DNA of 35,107 bases from Thermoplasmata archaeon. Its GTDB lineage: Archaea > Thermoplasmatota > Thermoplasmata > Lutacidiplasmatales > UBA184. The notes below the pieces were generated by a model. It was not told the origin of the DNA and ran no database searches. It saw only the letters and a list, made by a program, of their open reading frames with translations. The number at the start of each line of letters is the position of its first letter. The first letter of the stretch is position 1. This document shows positions 15,513-22,531 of this stretch, one piece after another. The position numbers were made by a program, and so were the translations under genes. The stretch covers positions 1 to 35,107 of the forward strand of contig JASHOP010000010.1 of the NCBI GenBank assembly GCA_030041075.1. The letters are read 5' to 3'.

Positions 15513-17273
15513 GTGCATCGGATGCGTGGGGCTCGCCCGGCTCCGGGAGAGGTCGCGTCGCGGGTCCGCCCGTTGCCCCCGGCGACGCTCCGATCCGTCC
15601 GGGGCGGTGCCCGTACGGGGGGAGTCGGGTTCCCGGGCGCCGGGCGGCCGGGACCCCGCGCCCGCGCGCGGGCGTGGCGACGCCGGGGCCGACGGGGCCA
15701 AGCGTCCGCGATCGCGGTCCTGTTCGGGCTCCTGATCCTCGTGTCGATGATCGCGAACTACCTGATCACCCAGCTGCCCGGCCAGATGCAGTCGAACGAC
15801 CTCCAGCACGGCCTCGAGGTCGAGGACCAGGTCGGCCGGCTCGCCACCCTGATCCAGGACGACCTCGAGGGAGGGACGGTGGGAACCGAGGTCTCCCAGC
15901 CGATTTCGCTCGGATCCAACGGGGAGCCGCCGTTCGCCGGGCCGGACGGTGCGTCGATCCTCGGGGCGACCGCCGGCTCGGGCATGGCGATCTCGTTCAC
16001 CCTGGCGGGCCCGTCCACCTATTCGCCGCCCCAGGGATCCCCCGAAGGCGGCTCGGCGTCGGGCTGCTCGCTCACTCCCTCGGGCTCGAACCCGTCGAGC
16101 ATCAGCTGCTCCGCCGCGTCGAAGAACGCCTACAATTTCGCCGGGAACTCCCGCTCGTTCACCGCCTCGCTCACCGGTAGCGGGACGACGTGGCTCAACT
16201 ACACCACGAACAAGTCGACCGCCACCCTGGGCCTCACCGGCACGGGGACGCCGGAGATCCGGATCATCGGGAGCAACGATACCGTGTACCTCAACGGGAT
16301 CGGCTCGGGCAAGTCGTTCATCACCATCGTCGGAAGCTACGACAAGGTCACGGCGAACACCTCGGGGGGCCAGCCGGTCGCGATCACCTTCGTGGGGAAC
16401 CACGACACGATCACGTTCCCCACCGGGACCCAATCGGGGACGGTCACCACCGTGTTCTACGGCTCGAACGACGCGGGCTCGCTGTCGGCGGCCCCGACGA
16501 CCGGCATCTTCGACGTCTACTTCGTCGGATTCAACGCCACGAACGCGACCAGCCCGAACTGTCCGTACGACAACCTCACGCACAGCGACTCGTTCACCGG
16601 TGTGAACCCGACGGGCACGACGGGGGAGATCTACGTCTATCTCAACAACTCCGCGGGATACAACGCGGTCGCGCACAACGGCTCGAAGTGGACGACGACC
16701 TACGAGAGCGTCGCGGCGACGACATGCCCGTACTTCGCCCCCCTGAGCCTCGCGTTCGAGAACTCGGCGGTCTCGAGCGGGTCGTTCGTCGTCTCCCTCC
16801 ACAACCTCTACACCGCTGCGGCCAGCGTAGCGTTCGACTCGGGGGCCGTGATCTACTCGGTCGCCGGAGGGGTGCCCGAGATGGTCGACCCTCCGCTGAT
16901 CTCGGACGCGGGAGGCCTCCTGTCGATCACCATCCCCCGCTTCGAGGGCCCGTTGACGGGCGTGAGCGGCACGTCGACCACGATCCTGTCGTTCCGCCTC
17001 GTTTCCGTGGAGCAGATCGCGTTCCCCTCGAACGAATTCTCCCTGGCGTCGGCGGTCGACCTGACGATCAGCAGCCAGTACGCGGCGGCGTGGGTGAACT
17101 ACTTCGCCTCCCTGCCGACGGCGTGGGGGACCGTGACGTGCACGCCCACCGCCGTCTGCACCGGGCCGTACTCGTACACCGGCCCGCTCGGGACGGTGAC
17201 GCTCGCCATCCCGGCGAGCTCGGTGTCAGAGTTCGCGCTGACCGTCGGCACGCTCGCCGTCGCTACCGTCTGA
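15513..17273 (+). CDS. Secreted or pilin-like surface protein with class III-type signal and beta-helix-like repeats
   Basis: 586 aa; function not recognised. After about 62 Arg/Pro-rich residues comes 'RRGQASAIAVLFGLLILVS', a basic-Gly-Gln-x-Ser segment directly before a hydrophobic helix (about 66-86), resembling class III (archaeal pilin) signals cleaved before Gln. The extracellular part is rich in Ser, Thr, Gly and Asn with several N-glycosylation sequons. Residues about 245-325 hold a repeating pattern of the type 'IxIxGSNDTVxL' ('IRIIGSNDTVYLNGIGSG', 'FITIVGSYDKVTA', 'ITFVGNHDTITF', 'VFYGSNDAGS'), as in right-handed beta-helix or DUF3060-like repeats. GTG 15507, GTG 15513 and ATG 15522 are all possible starts; 15513 has GGAG in front. 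The 3' end overlaps the convergent Pop5-like frame by 11 bp. Confidence 0.65.
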   Translation: MHRMRGARPAPGEVASRVRPLPPATLRSVRGGARTGGVGFPGAGRPGPRARARAWRRRGRRGQASAIAVLFGLLILVSMIANYLITQLPGQMQSNDLQHGLEVEDQVGRLATLIQDDLEGGTVGTEVSQPISLGSNGEPPFAGPDGASILGATAGSGMAISFTLAGPSTYSPPQGSPEGGSASGCSLTPSGSNPSSISCSAASKNAYNFAGNSRSFTASLTGSGTTWLNYTTNKSTATLGLTGTGTPEIRIIGSNDTVYLNGIGSGKSFITIVGSYDKVTANTSGGQPVAITFVGNHDTITFPTGTQSGTVTTVFYGSNDAGSLSAAPTTGIFDVYFVGFNATNATSPNCPYDNLTHSDSFTGVNPTGTTGEIYVYLNNSAGYNAVAHNGSKWTTTYESVAATTCPYFAPLSLAFENSAVSSGSFVVSLHNLYTAAASVAFDSGAVIYSVAGGVPEMVDPPLISDAGGLLSITIPRFEGPLTGVSGTSTTILSFRLVSVEQIAFPSNEFSLASAVDLTISSQYAAAWVNYFASLPTAWGTVTCTPTAVCTGPYSYTGPLGTVTLAIPASSVSEFALTVGTLAVATV

Positions 17274-17649
17274 GCGGGACCGGATCCCGCGGACGGTCGT
17301 CAGCGCGGGGTCCCCGCCACCACCGCTTCGCCCCGACCAGCGTCCCCCAGGTCCGCCGGGTCGCGAACGGGTTCGCCCCATCCCCCGCCGCGCCGCCCCA
17401 CGCGGCGCGGACCGAGGCGAGGTCGGTATGCCCGACCTCCACGATCGCCCGGAACCGGTCGGCCCGGACCACCCGGAAGCGGACGCCGGCAGCGCCGTAC
17501 CGCTCGAGCGCCTCCGTCAGGAGGCGTTCCCAGGCGGGCGGCGCCGACGCCGCCGTGGATCCGGCGGTGCGCTCGACGCCGAGGTAGCGGGCCCGGGGCG
17601 GTCGGGTCCTACCGGACGAGGTCGATGACTTCCTCGGACTCGCCGGCAG
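17263..17649 (-). CDS. Possible RNase P protein Pop5/Rpp14 (Rnp2), no canonical start codon
   Basis: The track reports only 69 aa from a GTG at 17472, but the open frame continues upstream with protein-like sequence: 'RYLGVERTAG', 'AWERLLTEALERYGAAGVRF', 'RAIVEVGHTDLASVRAAW' and 'RTWGTLVGAKRWW'. This layout (RYL start, a helix ending in YG/FG-x-x-G, a strand with IV, then VRAA, then an SGT-like block) resembles archaeal Pop5, the protein that supports the catalytic RNase P RNA. No ATG, GTG or TTG exists upstream in frame. A CTG at 17647-17649, five bases after GGGAGG and inside the end of ftsZ, would give 128 aa beginning 'PASPRKSSTSSGRTRPPRARYL', of normal length. Coordinates use that CTG. 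The function is inferred from pattern only; a remnant or a sequencing error is also possible. Confidence 0.45.
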   Translation of the reverse strand: MPASPRKSSTSSGRTRPPRARYLGVERTAGSTAASAPPAWERLLTEALERYGAAGVRFRVVRADRFRAIVEVGHTDLASVRAAWGGAAGDGANPFATRRTWGTLVGAKRWWRGPRADDRPRDPVPLRR

Positions 17650-18742
17650 CGTAGCCTCCCTTCTGGCCGAGGAGGCCCGCCGCGCGGACGCCCGTGATGA
17701 TCAGGAGGACCTTGATCGTGTTCTCCATGTCGGGGGAGTTCTCGACGGAGCACCCCCAGATGATGCGGGCCCTCTTCGAGATCTTCCCGCCGACGAGCGC
17801 GGCCGCCTTCTCCGCCTCGCTGACGGTCATCGTCGGGCCGCCGATCACGCGGACGAGCGCCCCCGTCGCGTCCTTCAACTCCACGGAGCCGAGCAGCGGG
17901 GAGGTGAGCGCCTCGGTGACGGCTTCGGTGACGCGGTCGGTCGCGCTCTCGCTCTCCCCGAGTCCGATCAGGGCGACGCCGCCGTCCTTCATGACGGTCA
18001 GGATGTCGGCGTAATCGAGGTTCACGAGGCCGGGCCGTGTGACGATCTCGGTGATCCCCTTGATCGCGGTCATCAGGACCGCGTCCGCGAGCTTGAACGC
18101 CGAGTCGAGGGGCATGCGCGGCACGAGCTCGAGCAGCTTGTCGTTCTGGATCACGATCGTCGTGTCGCAGACGCGGCGGAGGCGCTCGAGCCCGTCGCGC
18201 GCCTGTTCCATCCGCGCCGCCCCCTCGCCCGCGAACGGCAGGGTGACGACGCCCATCGTGAGGGCTCCCGCTTCCTTGGCGACGCGGGCGACCAGGTGGG
18301 CGGAGCCGGTTCCGGTCCCGCCTCCCATGCCGGCGGTGACGAAGACGATGTGGGCGCCGTTGAGGAACTGCCGGAGCTCCTCCTCGTTCTCGCGGGCCGC
18401 CTCCTCCCCGATCTCGGGGCGGGCGCCCGCGCCCAGGCCCTTGGTCGCGCGTCGGCCGATGAGGATCTTGCGGGGGGAGTGGATCGTCAGTAGGTGCTTC
18501 GCGTCGGTGTTGATGGCGCACATCTCGGCGCCCTGGATCCCTTCCTCCACGCAGCGGTTGATCGTGTTCGAGCCCCCGCCTCCGCATCCGATGATCCGGA
18601 TGTTGACCTTGAGCGTCTCGGCGAGCTTCGCGAGCTCCTGGTCGTCGGCGCTCCCGAACTCCGCGGCGGCCGGCTTCTTCTCCTCTACCAGGCTCTGGTT
18701 CTCCTGATGCTTCGCGATAGCTTCCTGAATGATGGACTTCAT
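17609..18742 (-). CDS. ftsZ: Cell division protein FtsZ
   Basis: 377 aa, tubulin-like GTPase that forms the division ring. The GTP-binding signature 'GGGTGTG' is at about residues 140-146 ('VTAGMGGGTGTGSAHL'), the N-terminal nucleotide loop 'GCGGGGSNTINR' at about 53-64, and the T7 synergy loop 'NLDYADI' at about 241-247 with the catalytic Asp. An N-terminal extension of about 45 charged residues precedes the core, as in many archaeal FtsZ proteins; the C-terminus stops soon after the core without a clear tail motif. I cannot tell FtsZ1 from FtsZ2 by eye, and only one copy is in the window. The gene has an unusually long leader for this region (about 45 nt) with an inverted repeat. The Pop5-like frame overlaps its 3' end. 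Confidence 0.95.
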   Translation of the reverse strand: MKSIIQEAIAKHQENQSLVEEKKPAAAEFGSADDQELAKLAETLKVNIRIIGCGGGGSNTINRCVEEGIQGAEMCAINTDAKHLLTIHSPRKILIGRRATKGLGAGARPEIGEEAARENEEELRQFLNGAHIVFVTAGMGGGTGTGSAHLVARVAKEAGALTMGVVTLPFAGEGAARMEQARDGLERLRRVCDTTIVIQNDKLLELVPRMPLDSAFKLADAVLMTAIKGITEIVTRPGLVNLDYADILTVMKDGGVALIGLGESESATDRVTEAVTEALTSPLLGSVELKDATGALVRVIGGPTMTVSEAEKAAALVGGKISKRARIIWGCSVENSPDMENTIKVLLIITGVRAAGLLGQKGGYAAGESEEVIDLVR

Positions 18743-18764
18743 GCTCGTTTCCCCAACCCTGTTT

Positions 18765-18790
18765 GTCAGACGAGCGTCATACGCTCTGAC
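18765..18790. promoter_or_regulatory. Inverted repeat in the ftsZ leader
   Basis: GTCAGA-cga-GCG-tcata-CGC-TCTGAC: perfect 6-bp outer arms and 3-bp inner arms with a 3-nt bulge. It lies 23-48 nt before the ftsZ ATG, between the start and the likely TATA box. It could be an operator or an mRNA hairpin that affects ftsZ translation. Confidence 0.45.
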
Positions 18791-18811
18791 GTAGGATTCA
18801 GGGTAGTCGCT

Positions 18812-18822
18812 ACATAAACATT
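18812..18822 (-). promoter_or_regulatory. TATA-like element of ftsZ
   Basis: Reads AATGTTTATGT on the minus strand inside an AT-rich stretch (18812-18836) about 75 nt before the ATG. The predicted transcript starts near 18790, giving a leader of about 45-50 nt that contains the inverted repeat. Confidence 0.45.
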
Positions 18823-18972
18823 TGCGTTTAGCGGAACTGCAACGTCAGCACGGCTGCGCGACTGACGGTGCTCGGGTGAGACAGTTCGCGGCCGGCTTCC
18901 CCCCCGGAATCTTGAGGCGCAACGGGCACAGCCTCGCTCCACGCCGCCATCGGCTCCTTGGGGCCGGGAGGC

Positions 18973-19524
18973 TCAAGCGTCCGAAGGGCCGGGAGCCCAC
19001 CCCGTAGCCTGGGACCACGCATGAGCCCGGCGCAAGAGCGACCAGACCGTCGGCGCCTTAGCCTGCACATACCCTTCAAGGTCGTTCCGGCACGTCGCGG
19101 ACAGCCCCCACTTCGCCTCAGCATACTCGCACGCGGCGTCCGAGTGTGTCCGAAGGAAGTCACGGAAGAGGAGATTGAGCTGTTCGTCGAACGATCCCTC
19201 GGCCCGGGCATCGAGATCGGTACGCCGCTGCCCCGTGGGCCGCCGGAACGAACGCCTCGTCCGGTCCGGATTCCCGGGCCGGAACGTGTAACCGAGGAGT
19301 TCCAACGGGCGTCGGTACGGGTCCATGGGGTCGAGGGAGCGGACCGAGACCTGGATGTCGATGACCGGTTTGGCATCGAGCCCGGGAACTGCGGTCGAAC
19401 CGACGTGGTCAATGCGCAGGGCCACGGGCCCGAGGACCTCGCGAAGGCGGCCGGCGATCTCCCGAAACTCCACCGCCCGACGGAGATCCGCCGGCACGAT
19501 GGTTATGGGGTCCGGGAGGGCCAT
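18973..19524 (-). CDS. GrpB/UPF0157 family protein (nucleotidyltransferase-like)
   Basis: 183 aa from ATG 19524; the track's TTG start adds only four residues. The family signature 'DHVGSTAVPGLDAKPVIDIQV' (about residues 39-59) resembles the GS-x(n)-DxD active-site layout of nucleotidyltransferases, and 'EQLNLLFRDFLRTHSDAACEYAEAK' is the conserved C-terminal helix block. In most relatives a His-x-His pair precedes this helix; here the stretch reads 'RRTDLDARAEGSF', so those His residues are missing. The biochemical function of the family is unsettled; bacterial members are annotated as GrpB or dephospho-CoA-kinase-associated domains. Codons are less GC-biased at the third position than neighbouring genes, which fits acquisition by transfer. 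It stands alone. Confidence 0.85.
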   Translation of the reverse strand: MALPDPITIVPADLRRAVEFREIAGRLREVLGPVALRIDHVGSTAVPGLDAKPVIDIQVSVRSLDPMDPYRRPLELLGYTFRPGNPDRTRRSFRRPTGQRRTDLDARAEGSFDEQLNLLFRDFLRTHSDAACEYAEAKWGLSATCRNDLEGYVQAKAPTVWSLLRRAHAWSQATGWAPGPSDA

Positions 19525-19859
19525 CTCCGGACGCAAGGCCTAACCCCACTCAAGAGGTAGTCTTCCAGATTCGGGTCAAACGCTGGGAGCCCACGCTGGT
19601 TCTTGCGTCGGGGGACGGTTCGGTCACCGGCCCCGAAGGCCGGACCGACCTTTGGCCCTGTACCCGGCCGCGACCCGTTACGGCCGGATCCAGAGCGCGG
19701 ATCGGTCCGGCATGTGTTATGGAAACCGCGTTTGGCGTACGTTGCAGCGCGCTTGCCTCGATCCCTCTTCCCTCCAGGAGCACGCGTCGCCCCCGGAAGG
19801 GTTCATGTAACCGGTCCCGGTCGCCCAGCGCGGCGAGCCGGTCCCCGGAGGAGAGAGTC
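19525..19859. other. Gene-free stretch between grpB-like and VOC genes
   Basis: 335 bp. The overlapping track ORFs are low-complexity shadows. A small hairpin (CCGGCC-ccgaa-GGCCGG, around 19629-19645) and a weak TATA-like 'GTGTTATGG' near 19713 are the only structures seen. Composition is less GC-rich than the flanks. Confidence 0.4.
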
Positions 19860-20276
19860 GTGGAAGGAACGATCATCCAGATCACGCTCGTCGTGTCGGA
19901 CCAGGCTCGCTCGCTCGAGTTCTTCACCGAGAAGGTAGGCTTCGAGAAGAAGACGGACGTTACCCCGCCCGGCGGATACCGCTGGGTGACGGTGGGCCCC
20001 AAGGGGCAGGATCTGGAGATGGCGCTGTTCGAGCTCGGCTCGCCGGTCGACCCGTCCCAGAAGGCGTGGTCGAGGGACTGGGCGCCCGGGAGGGCCCCGC
20101 CGATCGTTCTGCGCGTCGCGGACTGCCGGAAGTCCCACCAGGAGCTGAGCGCGCGCGGGGTCGAGTTCGTCCAGGCGCCCCGGGAATACCCGTGGGGCAC
20201 GGCCGCGACCTTCAAGGACCCCGACGGGAACCTGTTCTCGATGAACCAGCCTCCCGGCGCCGGGCCGAGGAAGTAA
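19860..20276 (+). CDS. VOC-superfamily (glyoxalase/bleomycin resistance-like) protein
   Basis: 138 aa, with the paired beta-alpha-beta-beta-beta modules of the vicinal oxygen chelate fold: 'IIQITLVVSDQARSLEFFTEKVGFEKKTD' (quoted in parts) opens module one and 'IVLRVADCRKSHQELSARGV' opens module two, ending in 'FKDPDGNLFSMNQP', the usual DPDGN turn. The first His of the metal site in classical glyoxalase I is not evident, so the activity (lyase, dioxygenase or binding protein) is not predictable. The start is GTG 19860, chosen because GGAGGAG lies about 8 nt before it; the track start at 19719 is an upstream extension without family similarity. Convergent with the methyltransferase gene 22 bp downstream. 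Confidence 0.85.
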   Translation: MEGTIIQITLVVSDQARSLEFFTEKVGFEKKTDVTPPGGYRWVTVGPKGQDLEMALFELGSPVDPSQKAWSRDWAPGRAPPIVLRVADCRKSHQELSARGVEFVQAPREYPWGTAATFKDPDGNLFSMNQPPGAGPRK

Positions 20277-20298
20277 GCACCTCGCGCGGATCGGGCCG

Positions 20299-21135
20299 CT
20301 ACCGGGCGGCCACGACCACGCGAAACGCGCCCTCCTGCCAGACCACCTCGGTGCGACGGAACCCGGCCGCCCGTAGGGCCCGTTCGTGAGCCTCGATCGA
20401 TACGGCGACCTTCGGTCCCGTCGTCCTTCTCGGCGGGAACTCGCCGGGCATCCGGCGTCGTCGTTCGTCCAGCGCGTCGCGCAGGGACGACTCCCCCGCC
20501 ACCGCGGCCCACCAGTTGCCCCACGCGACCCGGAACGCTCGCCGGTCGCTCCTACGTCGAGCCGAGCTCCGGGGATTACCCGTGGAGCGTCCCGCACCGT
20601 CTCCGGGCGGCGGTCGTCGGTCGGAGGGAAGGTAGTCGGCTTCGATCAGGACCCCGTCGGGCCGCAGGAGGCTTCGAGCCCGGGCGTACAGCCGCCGGAT
20701 CTCGTTCTCTTCGAGCCAGTGCAGGGTGAGCGACGTGACGACCAGGTCGAAGCGGCGAACCGGAAGCGTCGCGGCCCAGCGGCTCTGCCGCACGTCGGCC
20801 AGGACCCAGCGGGTCCGCCTCCGATATCGACGCAGGGCCTCCGCCGCGATACGGAGCAGCACCGGGTCCGTGTCCACCGCCACGATCCGACACCGCGGGT
20901 AACGTCGGAGCAGCCGCTGCGCAAACCTTCCCGGTCCGCTCCCGATCTCGAGAACGCGAAACGCCCCGCGAGCGTGGATCCCGATCGCCACCAGCGTCGC
21001 CTCGGTCCGTCTCGGACGGGTCGGGTCGATCGATCCGGAGAACATCGGGTCCCAGCGCCGGAGAAGGCTCGCGCAAAGGTCGGCGGAGCGGGCGGACGAC
21101 TCGGTGGAACGTCGTCGGCTCGCGCTCACCGTCAT
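20299..21135 (-). CDS. Class I SAM-dependent methyltransferase
   Basis: 278 aa from ATG 21135. Motif I is clear at about residues 61-71 ('VLEIGSGPGRF'), followed by an acidic motif II strand end ('IVAVDTDP'), 'WVLADVRQSRW' and the motif IV region 'FDLVVTSLTLHWLEE'. The last resembles the 'ALHW' segment of trans-aconitate or biotin-precursor type methyltransferases, so a small-molecule carboxyl or hydroxyl substrate is more likely than nucleic acid, but this is weak. The C-terminal third is Arg-rich with 'HERALRAAGFRRTEVVWQEG', the usual last strand pair. The ATG overlaps the TGA of a small upstream frame as ATGA. The track's longer start adds an Arg/Gly-rich stretch without homology signs. 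Confidence 0.82.
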   Translation of the reverse strand: MTVSASRRRSTESSARSADLCASLLRRWDPMFSGSIDPTRPRRTEATLVAIGIHARGAFRVLEIGSGPGRFAQRLLRRYPRCRIVAVDTDPVLLRIAAEALRRYRRRTRWVLADVRQSRWAATLPVRRFDLVVTSLTLHWLEENEIRRLYARARSLLRPDGVLIEADYLPSDRRPPPGDGAGRSTGNPRSSARRRSDRRAFRVAWGNWWAAVAGESSLRDALDERRRRMPGEFPPRRTTGPKVAVSIEAHERALRAAGFRRTEVVWQEGAFRVVVAAR

Positions 21136-21419
21136 ACCCCACCCTGTGCGACCGCGCCGGGCCCGTCCGAGGTCTCCGTTACGTCGAGCGTCCGGCGAGG
21201 CCCGGTTCGCCACCGGATCCTCGTAGCGAACGCAACGGAGCCCCGTCGTCCCGTCTCGGACCCACCGAAGCGGCGATTGGGAGGACTCCTGCCGAGCGAT
21301 GACACCCCGATCGGGGAGCTCGACCGCGGGAGAGCGAGCGGAGGGGCGTGGTCCACGGAGGAGACCGGTCCGGCATCGACCGGGCTCACGCGCCGTCTCG
21401 CGTGTCTCCGTTCGCTCAT
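21132..21419 (-). CDS. Doubtful small ORF upstream of the methyltransferase
   Basis: 95 aa, not recognised and predicted to be disordered (Arg, Ser, Gly and Pro-rich). The only argument for it is an ATGA overlap with the methyltransferase start, the arrangement expected for translational coupling. Third-position GC by hand count is about 77%, lower than in secure genes here. It may equally be leader sequence read by chance. Confidence 0.2.
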   Translation of the reverse strand: MSERRHARRRVSPVDAGPVSSVDHAPPLALPRSSSPIGVSSLGRSPPNRRFGGSETGRRGSVAFATRIRWRTGPRRTLDVTETSDGPGAVAQGGV

Positions 21420-21610
21420 CGCCGGACCGTGGAGAATCGTCCTCGGCCCACGGTACCGTTGGGGGCCGGGGAATTTAGCCCTGTGTCTCCCCGCGGTACC
21501 ACCCCGGAGTACGTTCGGGGACGGGACGAGCGCGTCGGCGAGCCGGCGGACGATGCCGCCGCAACCGGCATGTGCGACCGCGGCTTTTATATCGGCCCCC
21601 CTCGCATGGA
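21136..21610. other. Intergenic region, mostly without supported genes
   Basis: 475 bp between the divergent methyltransferase and small membrane protein genes. It contains the doubtful 95-aa frame above, a 'GCTAAATTC' TATA-like stretch on the minus strand near 21470-21480, and the TATA box of the downstream gene at its end. Nothing else is supportable. Confidence 0.4.
21585..21592 (+). promoter_or_regulatory. TATA box of the small membrane protein gene
   Basis: TTTTATAT, 19-26 nt before ATG 21611. This is near-ideal leaderless spacing and fixes the start over the track's upstream choice at 21572. Confidence 0.65.
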
Positions 21611-22036
21611 ATGACCGTAGTTACCGAAGCCATGCCCGACCGAAGACACGGCATACGCGTCGTCCCGCTCGCGCTCGCGGCGGGCATGCTCGCGGTGGTC
21701 ATCGCCGCGGGACTCGGCCCCAACGCGGCGGTCGTTCAGGCGTCGTCGAACTGCGCGTACGGTCCGTGCCCGGCGGTCTCCTCCGTACCCCCGTGGGAAA
21801 TCGGGGGTCTGGTCGCCATCGCCGTGCTGGTCCTCGTCGCCGGCGTTCTCCTGCTGGTCGTCCGTCGGCGCCGCAACCGCAAGGGTGGCGGGGGGACGCC
21901 GCCGGCTGCGGTATCCGCTCCCGACACGGGCTCGGACCCCGAACCCGCGCCGCCGGCGGAGGACGCTTCCTGGTCCGAGTCGACGATACCCGAGAGCGAG
22001 GGAGAACCGAACCCGGAGAGCTACCGCGAGTCGTGA
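21611..22036 (+). CDS. Small membrane protein with signal segment and C-terminal cytosolic tail
   Basis: 141 aa, not recognised. Starting at ATG 21611, a basic N-terminus ('PDRRHGIR') leads into a hydrophobic segment ('VVPLALAAGMLAVVIAAGL', about residues 16-36), then a short external loop with two Cys ('NCAYGPCPAV') that could form a disulfide, then a second hydrophobic helix ('IGGLVAIAVLVLVAGVLLLVV') followed by 'RRRRNRK' as the stop-transfer signal. The last 45 residues are Pro/Ser/Glu-rich and acidic. The topology suggests either a cleaved signal with one anchor or a two-helix hairpin with the tail inside. No partner gene is apparent. Confidence 0.65.
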   Translation: MTVVTEAMPDRRHGIRVVPLALAAGMLAVVIAAGLGPNAAVVQASSNCAYGPCPAVSSVPPWEIGGLVAIAVLVLVAGVLLLVVRRRRNRKGGGGTPPAAVSAPDTGSDPEPAPPAEDASWSESTIPESEGEPNPESYRES

Positions 22037-22210
22037 TCCTGTCGCCGGACCCGACGGTCTGCGGTCGATCTGGGCGGAGCTCGCAGGGGGTTGGAGACGC
22101 GGTCGGCGGAACTCCCGACCCCGGAAGGTGGCGAGCGGCCGCCGTCGATCCTCGCGCTTCGCGGCGGCCCTCCATAAGGGGGATCGCGAGCGTGGGTGCT
22201 GTGCCGGTCA

Positions 22211-22219
22211 AAGTATAAG
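22211..22219 (+). promoter_or_regulatory. TATA-like box of the candidate small RNA
   Basis: AAGTATAAG, about 25 nt before the first hairpin. No start codon follows at leaderless spacing, which favours a non-coding transcript. Confidence 0.45.
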
Positions 22220-22236
22220 CGGGGCGTCGCGTCCTA

Positions 22237-22296
22237 GGAGGGCGGCCCTCCCACCTTGGGCCAGGGGGCCGGTGCGCCGGCCCCCTCAGATCGTTT
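22237..22296 (+). ncRNA. Candidate structured small RNA ending in a terminator-like hairpin
   Basis: Two consecutive perfect stems: GGAGGGC-g-GCCCTCC (22237-22251) and GGGGGCCGG-tgcg-CCGGCCCCC (22264-22285), followed by 'tcagatcgtttt'. With the TATA element about 25 nt upstream this looks like a compact transcription unit of about 60 nt. The first stem has a one-base loop as drawn, so it must open partly or act as a DNA palindrome instead. No known RNA family is recognised; it could also be just a terminator. Confidence 0.35.
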
Positions 22297-22531
22297 TCCA
22301 CTGTTCTGGTCGGGCCGCGTTCCCTCGGCCGTTCCCCGTCCGCCGGCTCGCCACCCCCGGCGTGAGTCCGGCGGCCGGTCACCCTGCGGAAGCTCCCGGC
22401 CGCCCGCCCCGCGGAGCTCGGGCGCCGACAGGACCGCTCCGTCGCTCGCGAACCGCCCGACCGTCGGTCGCACCCCCGCCTGCGTGGGGGTGGGTTAGGC
22501 TCAAGTCTCGAGCCGACTTCACGCCCGTCCT

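Larger units (their letters stand above)
22037..22531. other. Gene-poor region containing a candidate small RNA
   Basis: 495 bp without a credible ORF. It holds a TATA element (22211-22219), two perfect GC hairpins with a T-run (22237-22296, listed separately) and a third hairpin CACCCCC/GGGGGTG (22471-22492) shortly before the propeller gene. I looked for SRP, RNase P and tRNA features and found none convincing. Confidence 0.45.

Noticed and set aside
22118-22145. SRP RNA-like 'CCCGGAAGGTGGCGAGC' segment
   Set aside because: It lacks the second asymmetric-loop sequence (AGCAG) of helix 8, and no flanking pairing or 5'/3' closing stem was found.
20386-22218. 610-aa plus-strand ORF across the methyltransferase and small membrane protein genes
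   Set aside because: It covers two better-supported genes, is very Arg/Pro/Ser-rich and shows no domain.
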